64,000 nt of DNA, taken from assembly GCF_035668035.1 (NCBI RefSeq), contig NZ_JAYMYJ010000030.1, positions 44,956 through 108,955 on the forward strand, written 5' to 3'. Every line of letters begins with the position of its first letter. Positions within the stretch are counted from its first letter, which is position 1. Under the pieces are notes generated by a model. It had not been told where the DNA came from, did no database searches, and saw nothing but the letters and a program-made list of their open reading frames with translations. This DNA is from Thiothrix phosphatis (GTDB lineage Bacteria; Pseudomonadota; Gammaproteobacteria; Thiotrichales; Thiotrichaceae). The translations under genes and the position numbers were made by a program. This document shows positions 1-9,463 of this stretch, piece after piece.

Positions 1-3000
1 ATGTTCGGCTACACCTATGAAGACGTGCGCAAGATGATCGTGCCGATGGCGCGCGACGGCATCGACCCGCTGGGCGCAATGGGCATCGATTCCCCGATTG
101 CAGTGCTGTCCGACAAGCCACAGCCGCTGTTCAATTACTTCAAGCAATTGTTCGCGCAGGTCACCAACCCGCCAATCGACGCCATCCGTGAGGAAATTGT
201 CACTTCGGCCCTCACCACATTGGGTTCCGAAGGCGACATCACTGCGCCAACGGCGGCGAGCTGCCATCAGATACTGCTGCAAACGCCAGTGCTGGATAAT
301 GACGAGCTGATGAAGCTGATTGAAATCAAGCGTGAAGGCTTCAAATGCGTCAGCCTGCCGATCACATTCCGCATCATGGATGGAGAGGATGGCTTGGAAG
401 CGTCCCTCGAACATTTGTTTTCCTCGGTCGACCATGAAATCAACAATGGTGCCAACCTGATTGTGCTGTCCGACCGCACAGCGGACGCTGACAATGTGCC
501 GATCCCGTCCCTGCTGGCGGTGGCAGGCTTGCACCATCACCTGATCCGCCACGGCACCCGCACCCGCGTCAGCTTGGTCTTGGAGTCTGGCGAACCGCGC
601 GAGGTTCATCACTTTGCCCTGCTGCTGGGTTATGGCGTGCAAGCCATCAACCCTTACTTGGCGTTTGACTCCATCGACGACCTGATCCGCGAAGGACTGC
701 TGCCGGACATGGATCATGATTATGCCGTCAAAAAGTACATCAAAGCTGCGACCAAAGGTGTGATCAAGGTCATGTCGAAAATCGGCATTTCCACCGTCCA
801 GTCCTATCGCGGCGCGCAGATTTTCGAAGCGCTGGGCATCAACAAAACAGTGATCGACAGGTACTTCACCGCCACGGCCTCCCGTATTGGCGGCATCGAC
901 CTGAAGGTGATTGCAAAAGAAGCCATCATGCGTCATCAGACCGCTTACGAACACCATGATGCCGAAAACCGCTCATTGCGCTCCGGCAACGTTTTCCAGT
1001 GGCGTAATGAGGAAGAAGAGCATCAGTACAACCCGATGACCATTTACACGCTGCAAAAGGCGGTGCGTTCCGGGGATTACGCGCTCTACAAACAGTACAG
1101 CAAACTGATGCATGAAGACGCGGAGGTGAAATTCAACCTACGCAACCTGTTGGAGTTCAACTTCGCCGAGCAGCCCATTCCGCTGGGCGAAGTGGAATCC
1201 GCATCCAGCATCGTCAAACGCTTCAAATCCGGCGCAATGTCGTTCGGCTCCATCAGCAAGGAAGCGCATGAGGCGCTGGCCATCGCCATGAACCGGCTGG
1301 GCGGCAAGTCCAACTCCGGCGAAGGCGGCGAAGATCCCGCCCGTTTCATTCCTGACGCCAACGGCGACTCCCGTTGCAGCGCCATCAAGCAGGCGGCGTC
1401 CGGACGTTTCGGCGTGACCAGCTACTACCTGAACAATGCACGGGAAATCCAGATCAAGCTGGCCCAAGGTGCCAAGCCGGGCGAAGGCGGCCAGTTGCCG
1501 GGCAAGAAGGTTTACCCGTGGGTTGCGAAAGTGCGTGGCACCACGCCGGGCGTTGGCCTGATTTCGCCACCGCCACACCATGACATTTATTCCATCGAAG
1601 ACTTGGCGCAGCTGATCCATGACCTGAAAAACGCCAACAAGCGCGCCGCCATCAATGTCAAGCTGGTGTCGGAAGTGGGCGTTGGCACGATTGCATCCGG
1701 CGTCGCCAAAGGCAAGGCGGATGTCATCCTAATCTCCGGTTATGACGGCGGCACCGGCGCTTCGCCTAAAACCAGCGTACAGCACGCTGGCCTGCCATGG
1801 GAACTGGGCTTGGCCGAAACCCATCAGACCCTGCTGCTGAACAACCTGCGCAGCCGGGTGCGCCTGGAAACCGACGGCAAATTGATGACAGGCCGTGACG
1901 TGGCCATCGCCGCCTTGTTGGGCGCTGAGGAATACGGCTTCGCCACCTTGCCGCTGGTCGCGTTGGGCTGCGTGATGATGCGCGTCTGCCATCTGGACAC
2001 CTGCCCGGTAGGCATCGCCACCCAAAATCCTGAGTTGCGCAAAAAATACAGCGGCGACCCGCAATACGTGGTCAACCTGCTGATGTTTATTGCCGAAGAA
2101 ATGCGCGAATACATGGCGAAGCTAGGTTTCCGCACCGTTGACGAAATGGTTGGCCGGGTCGACAAACTGCGCCACGAACCCGCCAACGGTTACTGGAAAG
2201 CCGCCATGATCGACATGAGCAGGATTCTCCACCGCCCGGAACTGGAAGAATGCGATGGCGTGTATTGCAAGCGCGAACAGGATCACGGCATCGCCCAGTC
2301 ACTGGACGAACGCGAAATCCTCAAGGTGTGCCAGCCTGCAATTGATACGGGCACGCCTGTCACCGCAACATTCCCGATCAGGAATATTGACCGCGTGGTT
2401 GGCGCGATCACTGGCTCCGAAATAACCCGCAAATACGGCGCGGAAGGCTTGCCGGAAGACACTATCCGCCTGAAGTTCAACGGTTCCGCAGGCCAGAGTC
2501 TCGGCGCTTTTGTCCCCAAAGGCATGACGCTGGAACTGGAAGGCGACGCCAACGATTACATCGGCAAAGGGCTTTCCGGCGGAAAAATCATTGTTTATCC
2601 GCAGAAAGACGCCCGTTTCATCCCAGAAGACAATATCCTCATCGGCAACGTTGCATTTTTCGGCGCAAGCAGTGGCGAAACCTATATCCGCGGTGTTGCT
2701 GGCGAGCGCTTCTGTGTGCGCAACTCCGGCGTCCATGCCGTGGTGGAAGGCACCGGCGACCACGGCTGCGAGTACATGACCGGCGGGCGCGTTGTCGTGC
2801 TGGGCAACGTAGGCCGCAACTTTGCGGCAGGCATGTCTGGCGGTGTCGCTTATGTTTATGATCCTGAAGGCGTCCTTGCCGTCAGCGGCAACACGGAGAT
2901 GGTGTCTTACGGACCACTGTCTGAGGCGGGCGAACAAGCCGAAGTCAAAGGCATGATTGAAAAGCACTTGCTGTACACCGGTAGTGAACGCGCCAGGATG

Positions 3001-3177
3001 ATTCTGGAAAGCTGGGACAAAAGCCTCGCCAGTTTTGTCCGCGTCATGCCAAACGACTACAAGCGCATGCTGGATGCGATCCGTTCCTTAGAAGAGAAGG
3101 GACTGTCCGGCGATGAAGCCCTGATGGCGGCCTTTACCGCCAACAACAGCGATGCCTCGCGCGTTAGCGGTAACTAA
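1..3177 (+). CDS. gltB: Glutamate synthase (NADPH) large subunit, 5'-truncated by window edge
   Basis: Catalyses the FMN- and Fe-S-dependent reductive transfer of glutamine amide nitrogen to 2-oxoglutarate, as the alpha subunit of GOGAT in ammonium assimilation. The visible 1058 residues hold the central domain, the FMN/synthase domain and the C-terminal GXGXG beta-helix. The 3Fe-4S cysteines are Cys657, Cys663 and Cys668 (C-X5-C-X4-C). GltB is normally about 1500 residues, and the N-terminal glutaminase domain of about 400 residues with its catalytic Cys is absent. The ATG at position 1 is therefore very probably an internal Met and the gene begins upstream of the window. The stop is 14 nt before gltD, with AAGGAG in the gap, so the two genes form an operon. 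Identification is secure; only the true start is unseen. Confidence 0.97.
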   Translation: MFGYTYEDVRKMIVPMARDGIDPLGAMGIDSPIAVLSDKPQPLFNYFKQLFAQVTNPPIDAIREEIVTSALTTLGSEGDITAPTAASCHQILLQTPVLDNDELMKLIEIKREGFKCVSLPITFRIMDGEDGLEASLEHLFSSVDHEINNGANLIVLSDRTADADNVPIPSLLAVAGLHHHLIRHGTRTRVSLVLESGEPREVHHFALLLGYGVQAINPYLAFDSIDDLIREGLLPDMDHDYAVKKYIKAATKGVIKVMSKIGISTVQSYRGAQIFEALGINKTVIDRYFTATASRIGGIDLKVIAKEAIMRHQTAYEHHDAENRSLRSGNVFQWRNEEEEHQYNPMTIYTLQKAVRSGDYALYKQYSKLMHEDAEVKFNLRNLLEFNFAEQPIPLGEVESASSIVKRFKSGAMSFGSISKEAHEALAIAMNRLGGKSNSGEGGEDPARFIPDANGDSRCSAIKQAASGRFGVTSYYLNNAREIQIKLAQGAKPGEGGQLPGKKVYPWVAKVRGTTPGVGLISPPPHHDIYSIEDLAQLIHDLKNANKRAAINVKLVSEVGVGTIASGVAKGKADVILISGYDGGTGASPKTSVQHAGLPWELGLAETHQTLLLNNLRSRVRLETDGKLMTGRDVAIAALLGAEEYGFATLPLVALGCVMMRVCHLDTCPVGIATQNPELRKKYSGDPQYVVNLLMFIAEEMREYMAKLGFRTVDEMVGRVDKLRHEPANGYWKAAMIDMSRILHRPELEECDGVYCKREQDHGIAQSLDEREILKVCQPAIDTGTPVTATFPIRNIDRVVGAITGSEITRKYGAEGLPEDTIRLKFNGSAGQSLGAFVPKGMTLELEGDANDYIGKGLSGGKIIVYPQKDARFIPEDNILIGNVAFFGASSGETYIRGVAGERFCVRNSGVHAVVEGTGDHGCEYMTGGRVVVLGNVGRNFAAGMSGGVAYVYDPEGVLAVSGNTEMVSYGPLSEAGEQAEVKGMIEKHLLYTGSERARMILESWDKSLASFVRVMPNDYKRMLDAIRSLEEKGLSGDEALMAAFTANNSDASRVSGN

Positions 3178-3191
3178 GGAGTACGAGCAGA

Positions 3192-4682
3192 ATGGGAAAA
3201 CCTACAGGATTCATCGAATATCAACGCTTGCTGCCCTCTGACCGCGCGCCGTTGGAGCGCGTCAAGGATTGGCGTGAATTTCACTTGCATTTCAACCGTG
3301 AAGAAGACGGCAGGGAGCAAGGCGCACGCTGCATGGAGTGCGGCATCCCGTTTTGCCAAACCGGCAAGTTGTTGCCCGGCGGGGCTAGCGGCTGCCCAGT
3401 CCACAACCTGATTCCGGAGTGGAACGACATGATCTTCCGCGGCTTGTGGAAGGAAGCCTATGAACGGCTGCGCATGACCAACAATTTCCCGGAATTCACT
3501 GGGCGCGTTTGCCCTGCGCCATGTGAAGGCTCCTGTACCCTCGGCATCAACGAGCCACCCGTCACCATCAAGCTGAATGAAGTCAGCATCATCGACAAGG
3601 CGTTTGAGGAAGGCTGGGTTCAACCTGAAATCCCTGTGGAACGCACCGGCAAAAAGGTGGCGGTGGTGGGTTCTGGCCCCGCTGGATTGGCCTGCGCCGA
3701 CCAACTGAACAAAGCTGGCCACGAAGTCACCGTTTATGAGCGCGCTGACCGCATTGGCGGCCTGCTGATGTATGGCATCCCCAATATGAAGCTGGATAAG
3801 CAGGAAGTCGTGCAGCGCCGCGTTGACCTGATGGCGGCCGAAGGCGTGCAATTCATCACCAATGTGGAAGTTGGCAAGGATATTTCCGCTGAAACCTTAC
3901 GCAGTGACTTCGATGCTGTGGTGTTGTGCGCTGGAGCCACCCAACCGCGCGACCTGCCAGTAGCTGGCCGGGAACTCACTGGTGTGCATTTCGCCATGGA
4001 CTTCCTCACCGCCAACACCAAGAGCCTGCTGGACTCCAACTTGGAAAATGGCCAGTACATATCCGCCAAGGGACTGGACGTCATTGTCATTGGCGGTGGC
4101 GACACCGGCACTGATTGCGTGGCGACTTCTGTACGTCATGGCTGTAAATCCGTCACCCAGCTGGAAATCATGCCGCGCCAACCAGATGCGCGCCAGCCGG
4201 ACAACCCATGGCCGGAATGGCCGCGCGTCCATAAAGTTGACTATGGGCAGGAAGAAGCAGCGGCAATCTTTGGGCGCGACCCGCGTGACTACCTGATTTC
4301 CACCAAAAAGCTGGTTGGCGATGAAAATGGCCATGTGAAGGAAATCCATACGATTGGGGTGCGTTGGGAACGTGATGAACACGGACGCATGAATCTGGCG
4401 GAAGTGGAAAACACCGCACAAGCACTTCCGGCCCAATTGGTATTGCTGGCGATGGGCTTTACCGGCCCGGAAAAAACCTTGATTGACGCCCTCCGACTGG
4501 ACACTGACCCTCGTGGCAACGTCAAAGCCGAGTATGGCCAATATGCCACCAATCTGCCGGGTGTATTTGCAGCGGGCGATATGCGCCGTGGTCAAAGCCT
4601 AGTGGTCTGGGCCATCAATGAAGGCCGGGAAGCAGCCCGTGAATGTGACCGGTTCTTGATGGGCAAGACATTCCTGCCCTGA
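3192..4682 (+). CDS. gltD: Glutamate synthase small (beta) subunit
   Basis: NADPH-oxidising partner of GltB: it takes electrons from NADPH through FAD and two 4Fe-4S clusters to the FMN of the large subunit. The N-terminus has the cysteine-rich Fe-S region (CMECGIPFC, then CPAPCEGSC). A Rossmann FAD site follows (VVGSGPAGLACADQL, near residue 158), then an NADPH site (VIGGGDTGTDC, near residue 300) and the closing AAGDMRRGQSLVVWA motif typical of this family. The 496-residue length is close to the usual 470-490. The start is supported by AAGGAG about 10 nt upstream. It is co-transcribed with gltB and followed directly by a terminator hairpin. Confidence 0.97.
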   Translation: MGKPTGFIEYQRLLPSDRAPLERVKDWREFHLHFNREEDGREQGARCMECGIPFCQTGKLLPGGASGCPVHNLIPEWNDMIFRGLWKEAYERLRMTNNFPEFTGRVCPAPCEGSCTLGINEPPVTIKLNEVSIIDKAFEEGWVQPEIPVERTGKKVAVVGSGPAGLACADQLNKAGHEVTVYERADRIGGLLMYGIPNMKLDKQEVVQRRVDLMAAEGVQFITNVEVGKDISAETLRSDFDAVVLCAGATQPRDLPVAGRELTGVHFAMDFLTANTKSLLDSNLENGQYISAKGLDVIVIGGGDTGTDCVATSVRHGCKSVTQLEIMPRQPDARQPDNPWPEWPRVHKVDYGQEEAAAIFGRDPRDYLISTKKLVGDENGHVKEIHTIGVRWERDEHGRMNLAEVENTAQALPAQLVLLAMGFTGPEKTLIDALRLDTDPRGNVKAEYGQYATNLPGVFAAGDMRRGQSLVVWAINEGREAARECDRFLMGKTFLP

Positions 4683-4694
4683 TTTCTGACTGTG

Positions 4695-4726
4695 CCCCAC
4701 CTCCTAAACAATGGGGGTGGGGTTTC
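4695..4726 (+). terminator. Rho-independent-like terminator after gltBD
   Basis: A 10-bp GC-rich stem (4695-4704 with 4713-4722, one G-T wobble) closes an 8-nt loop and is followed by a short TTTCC tail. It lies 13 nt after the gltD stop and before the convergent autokinase gene. The T-run is short, so termination efficiency is uncertain. Confidence 0.65.
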
Positions 4727-4759
4727 CTCCCCTGAGCATCCCGCCTCCCCTCATATGCC

Positions 4760-7090
4760 CTATATTACCGGGGCAAGATTGAGTCCTTTGCGCTTTCCTT
4801 TCGCCACTTTGGCCGCAATACGCTCTTTTGCCGGAATCCGAGTTTGGTAGCGATCGTAATAGCGGTAATCGATCGCATCATCCTGTGACTTGACCATCAG
4901 AAAACCGACAACGTTATGCCTGACCCGCCGCAACTGCTCAATAACGTTCAACAAACGTTTGCGGTTGATATGGTCTTCATCTGCAACAATTAATGTAGCC
5001 TCAGCCATCGAAGAGAGGTACATCGCATCCGCAAACCCAGTGGCGGGGGGCGCATCAATGATCACACTATCGAAATGCTTGGAGGCTAGGTTGAGCAGTT
5101 GCACCATCGCTTGGCTGGACACCAGTTTTACCGGGTCTGCCACCAAGGTTCCAGCAGTAATAAAATACATGCCTTTCACCTCGCGGGAAGGATGGGTGAT
5201 GCTGGCGATGTCTGTTTCACCATTCAAAAAATTGCTCAGGCCACGGGCATTCGGCAACCCCATTTTGACATGGACGGAAGGTCGGCGCAGGTCAGCATCG
5301 ATCAACAAGACCTTCAACCCCTGTTGCGCCTGACTAAAAGCGATATTGACGGCTGATGTAGATTTCCCCTCTGCAGGATTCACACTGGTAATCAAGGTGA
5401 TGCGCGGCGCAACCCCGCCTGGCAAAACAAAGCGTAGGTTCGCTGTTGCAACCCGATAGGCCTCCGCCAGTAGGGAACCAACATCCCGGGCGGTCGCCAA
5501 CGCCAAGTGGCTTTCCGATTTGTTGCGCACATGTGGGATAGCCCCCAATATCGGCAAACCACTGAGCGCCTGCAACTCGCCGACCGAAGCAACGCTTTGA
5601 TTGAGGGTTTCGCGCAATAACGCCGCCCCTATCCCCAACATCAACCCAACCAAGCCACCCAGAATCAGGTTTAGCGTCTTTTTAGGACGGAAAATATCAT
5701 CCGGGGTTGTCGCCGCATCCACAACACGGATATTGCTGGTGGTGGCATTGGAGGCCACACTCACTTCTTTCAGGCGTTGTAAAAGGCCATCATAGAGATT
5801 ACGGCTGGTTTCGACTTCCCGCTTGAGGGCGTTGTATTCAACACCACGATCCCGTTGGTCAATCAGTTCATTCTTGTAACTGTCAACCTGAGCGCGCAAA
5901 TCATCTTCCAGTTTCTTGGCGGCTGCATAGTCAGCCTGCAACGATTGTTTGAGGCCACCCACCTCATTATTCAACTGCCGACGGACTTCCTGAATCTGTT
6001 GCTGCAAGAGTTGCATGTCAGGATACCCCGGCTTGAAAAGCTTCAGCTTTTCCTGGTATTCCGCCTCCAGCGTCACCAAATTCTGCTTGATGCCTTCCAC
6101 AACCGGGTTATTGAGCACTTCGCGGACATTGCCGTGCTTACGCCCTTGAATCATCTGGCTTTCCGCCTGGATGCGGTTACGCTGGGCTTCCCCCAAAGCG
6201 GAGTACAGCTCATCCAACTTGCGCTCCTGCGTGGATTGGCTGTTGTTAACCTCCAGAATATCGTTCTGTTTGGCGTATTCAATCAGCTTGGCCTCCTGCA
6301 AGTTCAGGCGGCTGCGGGCTTTTTCCAGCTCCTGTTCCAGGAATTCCTTAGCGTAGGTATCTGTTTCACTTTGTGAATTGATATTGTCCTTAATAAAGGA
6401 ACTCACCAAAGCATTGACAATTTCCGCTGACAAAGCTGGGTCAGGGCTTTCAAAAAACACTTTGACCAAATGGGTCTTTTCGATGGGCTCAACATACAGG
6501 CTCTGCAAAAATGCAGCTGAATAATCAACGTTCTGAGGTTTATTGCTAACTTCTCCACCACCACCACCCGGCAACAAAGCGGTGAACATGTTCTTGAGCG
6601 CTTTAGCGAATGACTGCAACAAGCTGACTTTTTCAGGCCGTCCAAACAAACGGGTCTGCAAATCCAGGTCGGTAATCACCCGATCAGCCAGTTTGCGGCT
6701 TTTCAATTGTTCGTACTGGGTGCGGAAAAATGGGTCTTGATCCCCCATATCCGGTGAAGCGGCAGAGACCGTGCCAAAATTAACAACTTGCGCCCCCTCC
6801 TTTTCAATTTGGATGGTGGCTCCGGCACGGTAAGTGGGTGTGGTTGTCCACGTAATATAAGCTGTCAGCAATAGGATTGATAAAGCCGTCAACAGCAATG
6901 TCCATTTTTGCCGCAGCAAACGCCGCCATACGTCTTCAAGCGTCAGGGAATGCACTGATGCCCCTGGCGCAGGGATTGTGATATACGGTGAAGGCATACC
7001 CGCATGCAGAGGAGGTGAGGCAATATTTTTTTTATTGGCGACAGTTAGCATGATTCTCTGGACGAGCATAGTTGTTAGTATTACGCCCAT
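4760..7090 (-). CDS. Polysaccharide chain-length determinant / tyrosine autokinase (Wzc/BY-kinase family)
   Basis: Inner-membrane protein controlling polymerisation and export of a surface polysaccharide through cycles of tyrosine autophosphorylation. A Wzz-type domain with a first membrane segment (TLLLTALSILLLTAYITW) is followed by a long coiled-coil periplasmic region and a second membrane segment (LILGGLVGLMLGIGAALL). The cytoplasmic kinase has Walker A (VNPAEGKSTSA), Walker A' (LLIDADLRRP) and Walker B (SVIIDAPP). The C-terminus carries a tyrosine cluster (YRYYDRYQ), the usual autophosphorylation site. At 776 residues it is a full-length fused form. Several ATGs lie near the start (7090, 7069, 7051) and none has a decisive ribosome site, so the N-terminus could be up to 13 residues shorter. 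It is transcribed away from the rest of the polysaccharide genes and converges on gltD. Confidence 0.9.
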   Translation of the reverse strand: MGVILTTMLVQRIMLTVANKKNIASPPLHAGMPSPYITIPAPGASVHSLTLEDVWRRLLRQKWTLLLTALSILLLTAYITWTTTPTYRAGATIQIEKEGAQVVNFGTVSAASPDMGDQDPFFRTQYEQLKSRKLADRVITDLDLQTRLFGRPEKVSLLQSFAKALKNMFTALLPGGGGGEVSNKPQNVDYSAAFLQSLYVEPIEKTHLVKVFFESPDPALSAEIVNALVSSFIKDNINSQSETDTYAKEFLEQELEKARSRLNLQEAKLIEYAKQNDILEVNNSQSTQERKLDELYSALGEAQRNRIQAESQMIQGRKHGNVREVLNNPVVEGIKQNLVTLEAEYQEKLKLFKPGYPDMQLLQQQIQEVRRQLNNEVGGLKQSLQADYAAAKKLEDDLRAQVDSYKNELIDQRDRGVEYNALKREVETSRNLYDGLLQRLKEVSVASNATTSNIRVVDAATTPDDIFRPKKTLNLILGGLVGLMLGIGAALLRETLNQSVASVGELQALSGLPILGAIPHVRNKSESHLALATARDVGSLLAEAYRVATANLRFVLPGGVAPRITLITSVNPAEGKSTSAVNIAFSQAQQGLKVLLIDADLRRPSVHVKMGLPNARGLSNFLNGETDIASITHPSREVKGMYFITAGTLVADPVKLVSSQAMVQLLNLASKHFDSVIIDAPPATGFADAMYLSSMAEATLIVADEDHINRKRLLNVIEQLRRVRHNVVGFLMVKSQDDAIDYRYYDRYQTRIPAKERIAAKVAKGKRKGLNLAPVI

Positions 7091-7281
7091 TCTCCACTAC
7101 CCCATGCAACACCGCAAAGATTTGTTTGCATGCGTAGGCATTTTGTAGATAAGCGGAAACCAACTTGCTCCGCATTCACCGTCTGACCTGCCAGGCTCCT
7201 CCGTTAATCCGCCAAAACTGGCGTAAACCATAATGCCATCGTAAAAATATAGAATTATAAAAATAAATACTGATCCGGAAC

Positions 7282-8280
7282 ATGAGCATAACTATCACCC
7301 CCGATCTGGCTAATGCACAAAAGCATGATTCCGTTGATATTTTTACCAGTCCTGCATTCCGCAGCATTATCGCCCATGAATTCAAATTGCAAGCTGTTCA
7401 AGTGACCTTGGCGCTTAAAGAACAAGTCCATTTCATTCCGGCCTTTACCCGTAACAACCTATTGGGTGGAAAAACCCTGATTCTTGGCGCAGGCTTTGAC
7501 AAAACTGGCGTCATACTTGGCGTCAACGCCCAGGATTACGGCCATGTGATTGAGCAACTGGCGCAGGAGCTGACCGCAACCGATATTAAATGCTTGGAAA
7601 TACGCACCACCCAGCACATTCCCTGCCTACCGGATGAAGCGGACAAGGTGGAGCTGAATGTTGATATTCAGCCATCCGTGGAAGCTGTTTGGGAAAGCCT
7701 GTCCACCAACACCCGTAAAAATATCCGTCGCCCCTTGAAACGTGGTTTTACCTCCATTATTGGCACAACACCCAAATTACTGGATGAATTTTATCAATTG
7801 TACCGCATGAGCCTGCATGACATTGGCAGCCTGCCCCATCCCAAACCTTTCTTTGCCGACCTGCTGGCGCAATGCCCGGAACAGACCGAGATTTTCGTCG
7901 GCTATATGGATAACCTTCCGGTAGTCTCCTCCATCAGTTTCACCAATCAGGATGAAATCTATGGCGCATGGTCAGGCATCCACAGCGACTATAAAAAACA
8001 TAATGTTTTCCTCGCCATGCTGTGGCAAATGGTTGAGCATTGCGGCGAAACCGGGCGCAAAACCTACAATCTCGGGCGCTCATCCGCAGACAGCAACCCG
8101 TACCAGTTCAAACTGAAACTGGCCAACCGCGTCCACAAAATTTATTACTACCGGTTGCCGATCACCTCTCCCCGCAAAACGCGCTCCCACACGCAGGATG
8201 CGGCATCCTGGCTGATCCGCAATACGCCCGAAATCGTGATGGATGGGCTTTCCCGCACCCTCCTCCACCGCTTTTACTGA
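7282..8280 (+). CDS. FemAB-like / GNAT-fold acyltransferase of the polysaccharide locus
   Basis: A 332-residue protein of the FemAB/peptidoglycan-bridge GNAT superfamily, resembling the FemAB proteins found with exosortase (XrtA/PEP-CTERM) EPS loci. The central WESLSTNTRKNIRRPLKRG segment and the later YGAWSGIHSDYKKHNVFLA and YNLGRSSADSNPYQFKLKLA segments match the conserved core of that family, including the NLGRS motif. It probably transfers an acyl or aminoacyl group, but the substrate cannot be read from sequence. It opens the plus-strand unit and ends 13 nt before the next gene, divergent from the autokinase gene. Family assignment is fairly sure; function is inferred. Confidence 0.8.
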   Translation: MSITITPDLANAQKHDSVDIFTSPAFRSIIAHEFKLQAVQVTLALKEQVHFIPAFTRNNLLGGKTLILGAGFDKTGVILGVNAQDYGHVIEQLAQELTATDIKCLEIRTTQHIPCLPDEADKVELNVDIQPSVEAVWESLSTNTRKNIRRPLKRGFTSIIGTTPKLLDEFYQLYRMSLHDIGSLPHPKPFFADLLAQCPEQTEIFVGYMDNLPVVSSISFTNQDEIYGAWSGIHSDYKKHNVFLAMLWQMVEHCGETGRKTYNLGRSSADSNPYQFKLKLANRVHKIYYYRLPITSPRKTRSHTQDAASWLIRNTPEIVMDGLSRTLLHRFY

Positions 8281-8293
8281 CAAGGACAACAAC

Positions 8294-9463
8294 ATGAAGA
8301 TTCTGGAAGTTTGCACCGTCAGCAGTTCAGCCTACGCGCTAGTGTTCCAGCGGGCGCATGCGCTCAACCAACGCCATACCGGCAAGCTGCATGTCGACCT
8401 GCTGTGCACCGACGGCCCGGAAGTGGCGCTGATGCGGGAACAAGGCATGAATGTGATCGTGGAAACCCTGCACCGCAGCCTCAACCCCCTGCGCCTCATG
8501 CGTTCCGCCTGGAGCCTGCGCCGCGCCATCCGGCAAGGCGGTTACGACGCAGTCCACCTGCATTTCGGCATTCCGGGACTGGTTGGGCGTTTTCTGGCGT
8601 TTTTCGACCGGAAAACCCTCTGGATTTACCAAAGCCATGGCTACAGCATTGCGGAAAATACCGGACTGCTCGCGCGCAACATTTTCATTCTGATTGAAAA
8701 GCTGCTCAAGCCAACCGTGCGTTATTCACTGTTCCAACTGCATGGGGACATGGAGCTGGCGCGGAAATACAAGCTGCTGGACGAAAAGCAAATGGTGTTT
8801 CTCGGCAATGGCGTCAACCTAACCCGCTTTACACCAAGCGATAATCCCCATGACCCATCCAGCCCTGTCATTTTCGGCATGGTGGCGCGCTTCGAACCCA
8901 TCAAGAACCATGCCCTGCTACTGGACGCCGTAGCGTTGCTGGCGCAACAGACCCGCCATTTCAAGGTAAAACTGATTGGACAAGGCCCCCTGAAAACCGA
9001 GGTGCAAACCTCCATCCAGCAAAAAGGTTTAGAAGATGTGGTGGAAATCGTCGCGTATAGCAACGACATGCCCGCCTTCTACCACAGCATTGACGTCGGG
9101 GTGCTGACCTCGTTTGCCGAAGGCATTCCCCGCGCCCTGATCGAGCCGATGGCGTCCGGCAAGCCCGTCATCTGCACCGATGTGAAAGGCAGCCGGGAGG
9201 CCATTGTTGACCGGGAAACCGGCTTCAAAACCCCGCTGGGTTCACCGGAAACGCTGGCCGGACACCTGTTGTGGTTCATCCGCAATCACGACCAGCGGCA
9301 GGCAATGGGCAAAGCCGCCCGCATCCACGCCGAAAAGCATTTCTCCGAAGAACATGTGCTCGACATTCTTGGGGAGATTTATCTGTCCTGCGCCAACCCG
9401 TTTAACCCCACCCTTGGCAAGGAAGGGCTGGAAGGGGTGGCATCCCTGGAGGTGAAAGCATGA
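8294..9463 (+). CDS. Glycosyltransferase family 4
   Basis: Probable retaining GT-B glycosyltransferase using a nucleotide-sugar donor in assembly of the local polysaccharide repeat unit. The C-terminal half has FGMVARFEPIKNH (donor-domain entry) and the GT4 E-X7-E region EGIPRALIEPMASGKPVICT. I chose the ATG at 8294 (MKILEVCTVSS), which sits after AAGGAC. An upstream in-frame ATG at 8243 would overlap the FemAB gene and add 17 residues unlike a GT4 N-terminus. The last ~20 codons (about 9406-9440) are G-rich and partly palindromic, suggesting a repeat was absorbed into the 3' end. The stop overlaps the deacetylase start by 4 nt (ATGA), so translation is coupled. Confidence 0.87.
   Translation: MKILEVCTVSSSAYALVFQRAHALNQRHTGKLHVDLLCTDGPEVALMREQGMNVIVETLHRSLNPLRLMRSAWSLRRAIRQGGYDAVHLHFGIPGLVGRFLAFFDRKTLWIYQSHGYSIAENTGLLARNIFILIEKLLKPTVRYSLFQLHGDMELARKYKLLDEKQMVFLGNGVNLTRFTPSDNPHDPSSPVIFGMVARFEPIKNHALLLDAVALLAQQTRHFKVKLIGQGPLKTEVQTSIQQKGLEDVVEIVAYSNDMPAFYHSIDVGVLTSFAEGIPRALIEPMASGKPVICTDVKGSREAIVDRETGFKTPLGSPETLAGHLLWFIRNHDQRQAMGKAARIHAEKHFSEEHVLDILGEIYLSCANPFNPTLGKEGLEGVASLEVKA
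9406..9440. repeat. Imperfect G-rich palindrome at the 3' end of a GT4 gene
   Basis: The segment contains a CCACCCTT arm (9408-9415) facing AAGGGGTGG (9432-9440), with an internal GGAAGGGCTGGAAGGGG stretch that resembles the ybbA repeat tail. It encodes the Gly/Glu-rich C-terminal end of the upstream glycosyltransferase. Relationship to the ybbA element is by eye and uncertain. Confidence 0.3.

Noticed and set aside
1..3. ATG at the first base as the true gltB start
   Set aside because: The product would lack the whole glutaminase domain; the first residues align with the middle of GltB.
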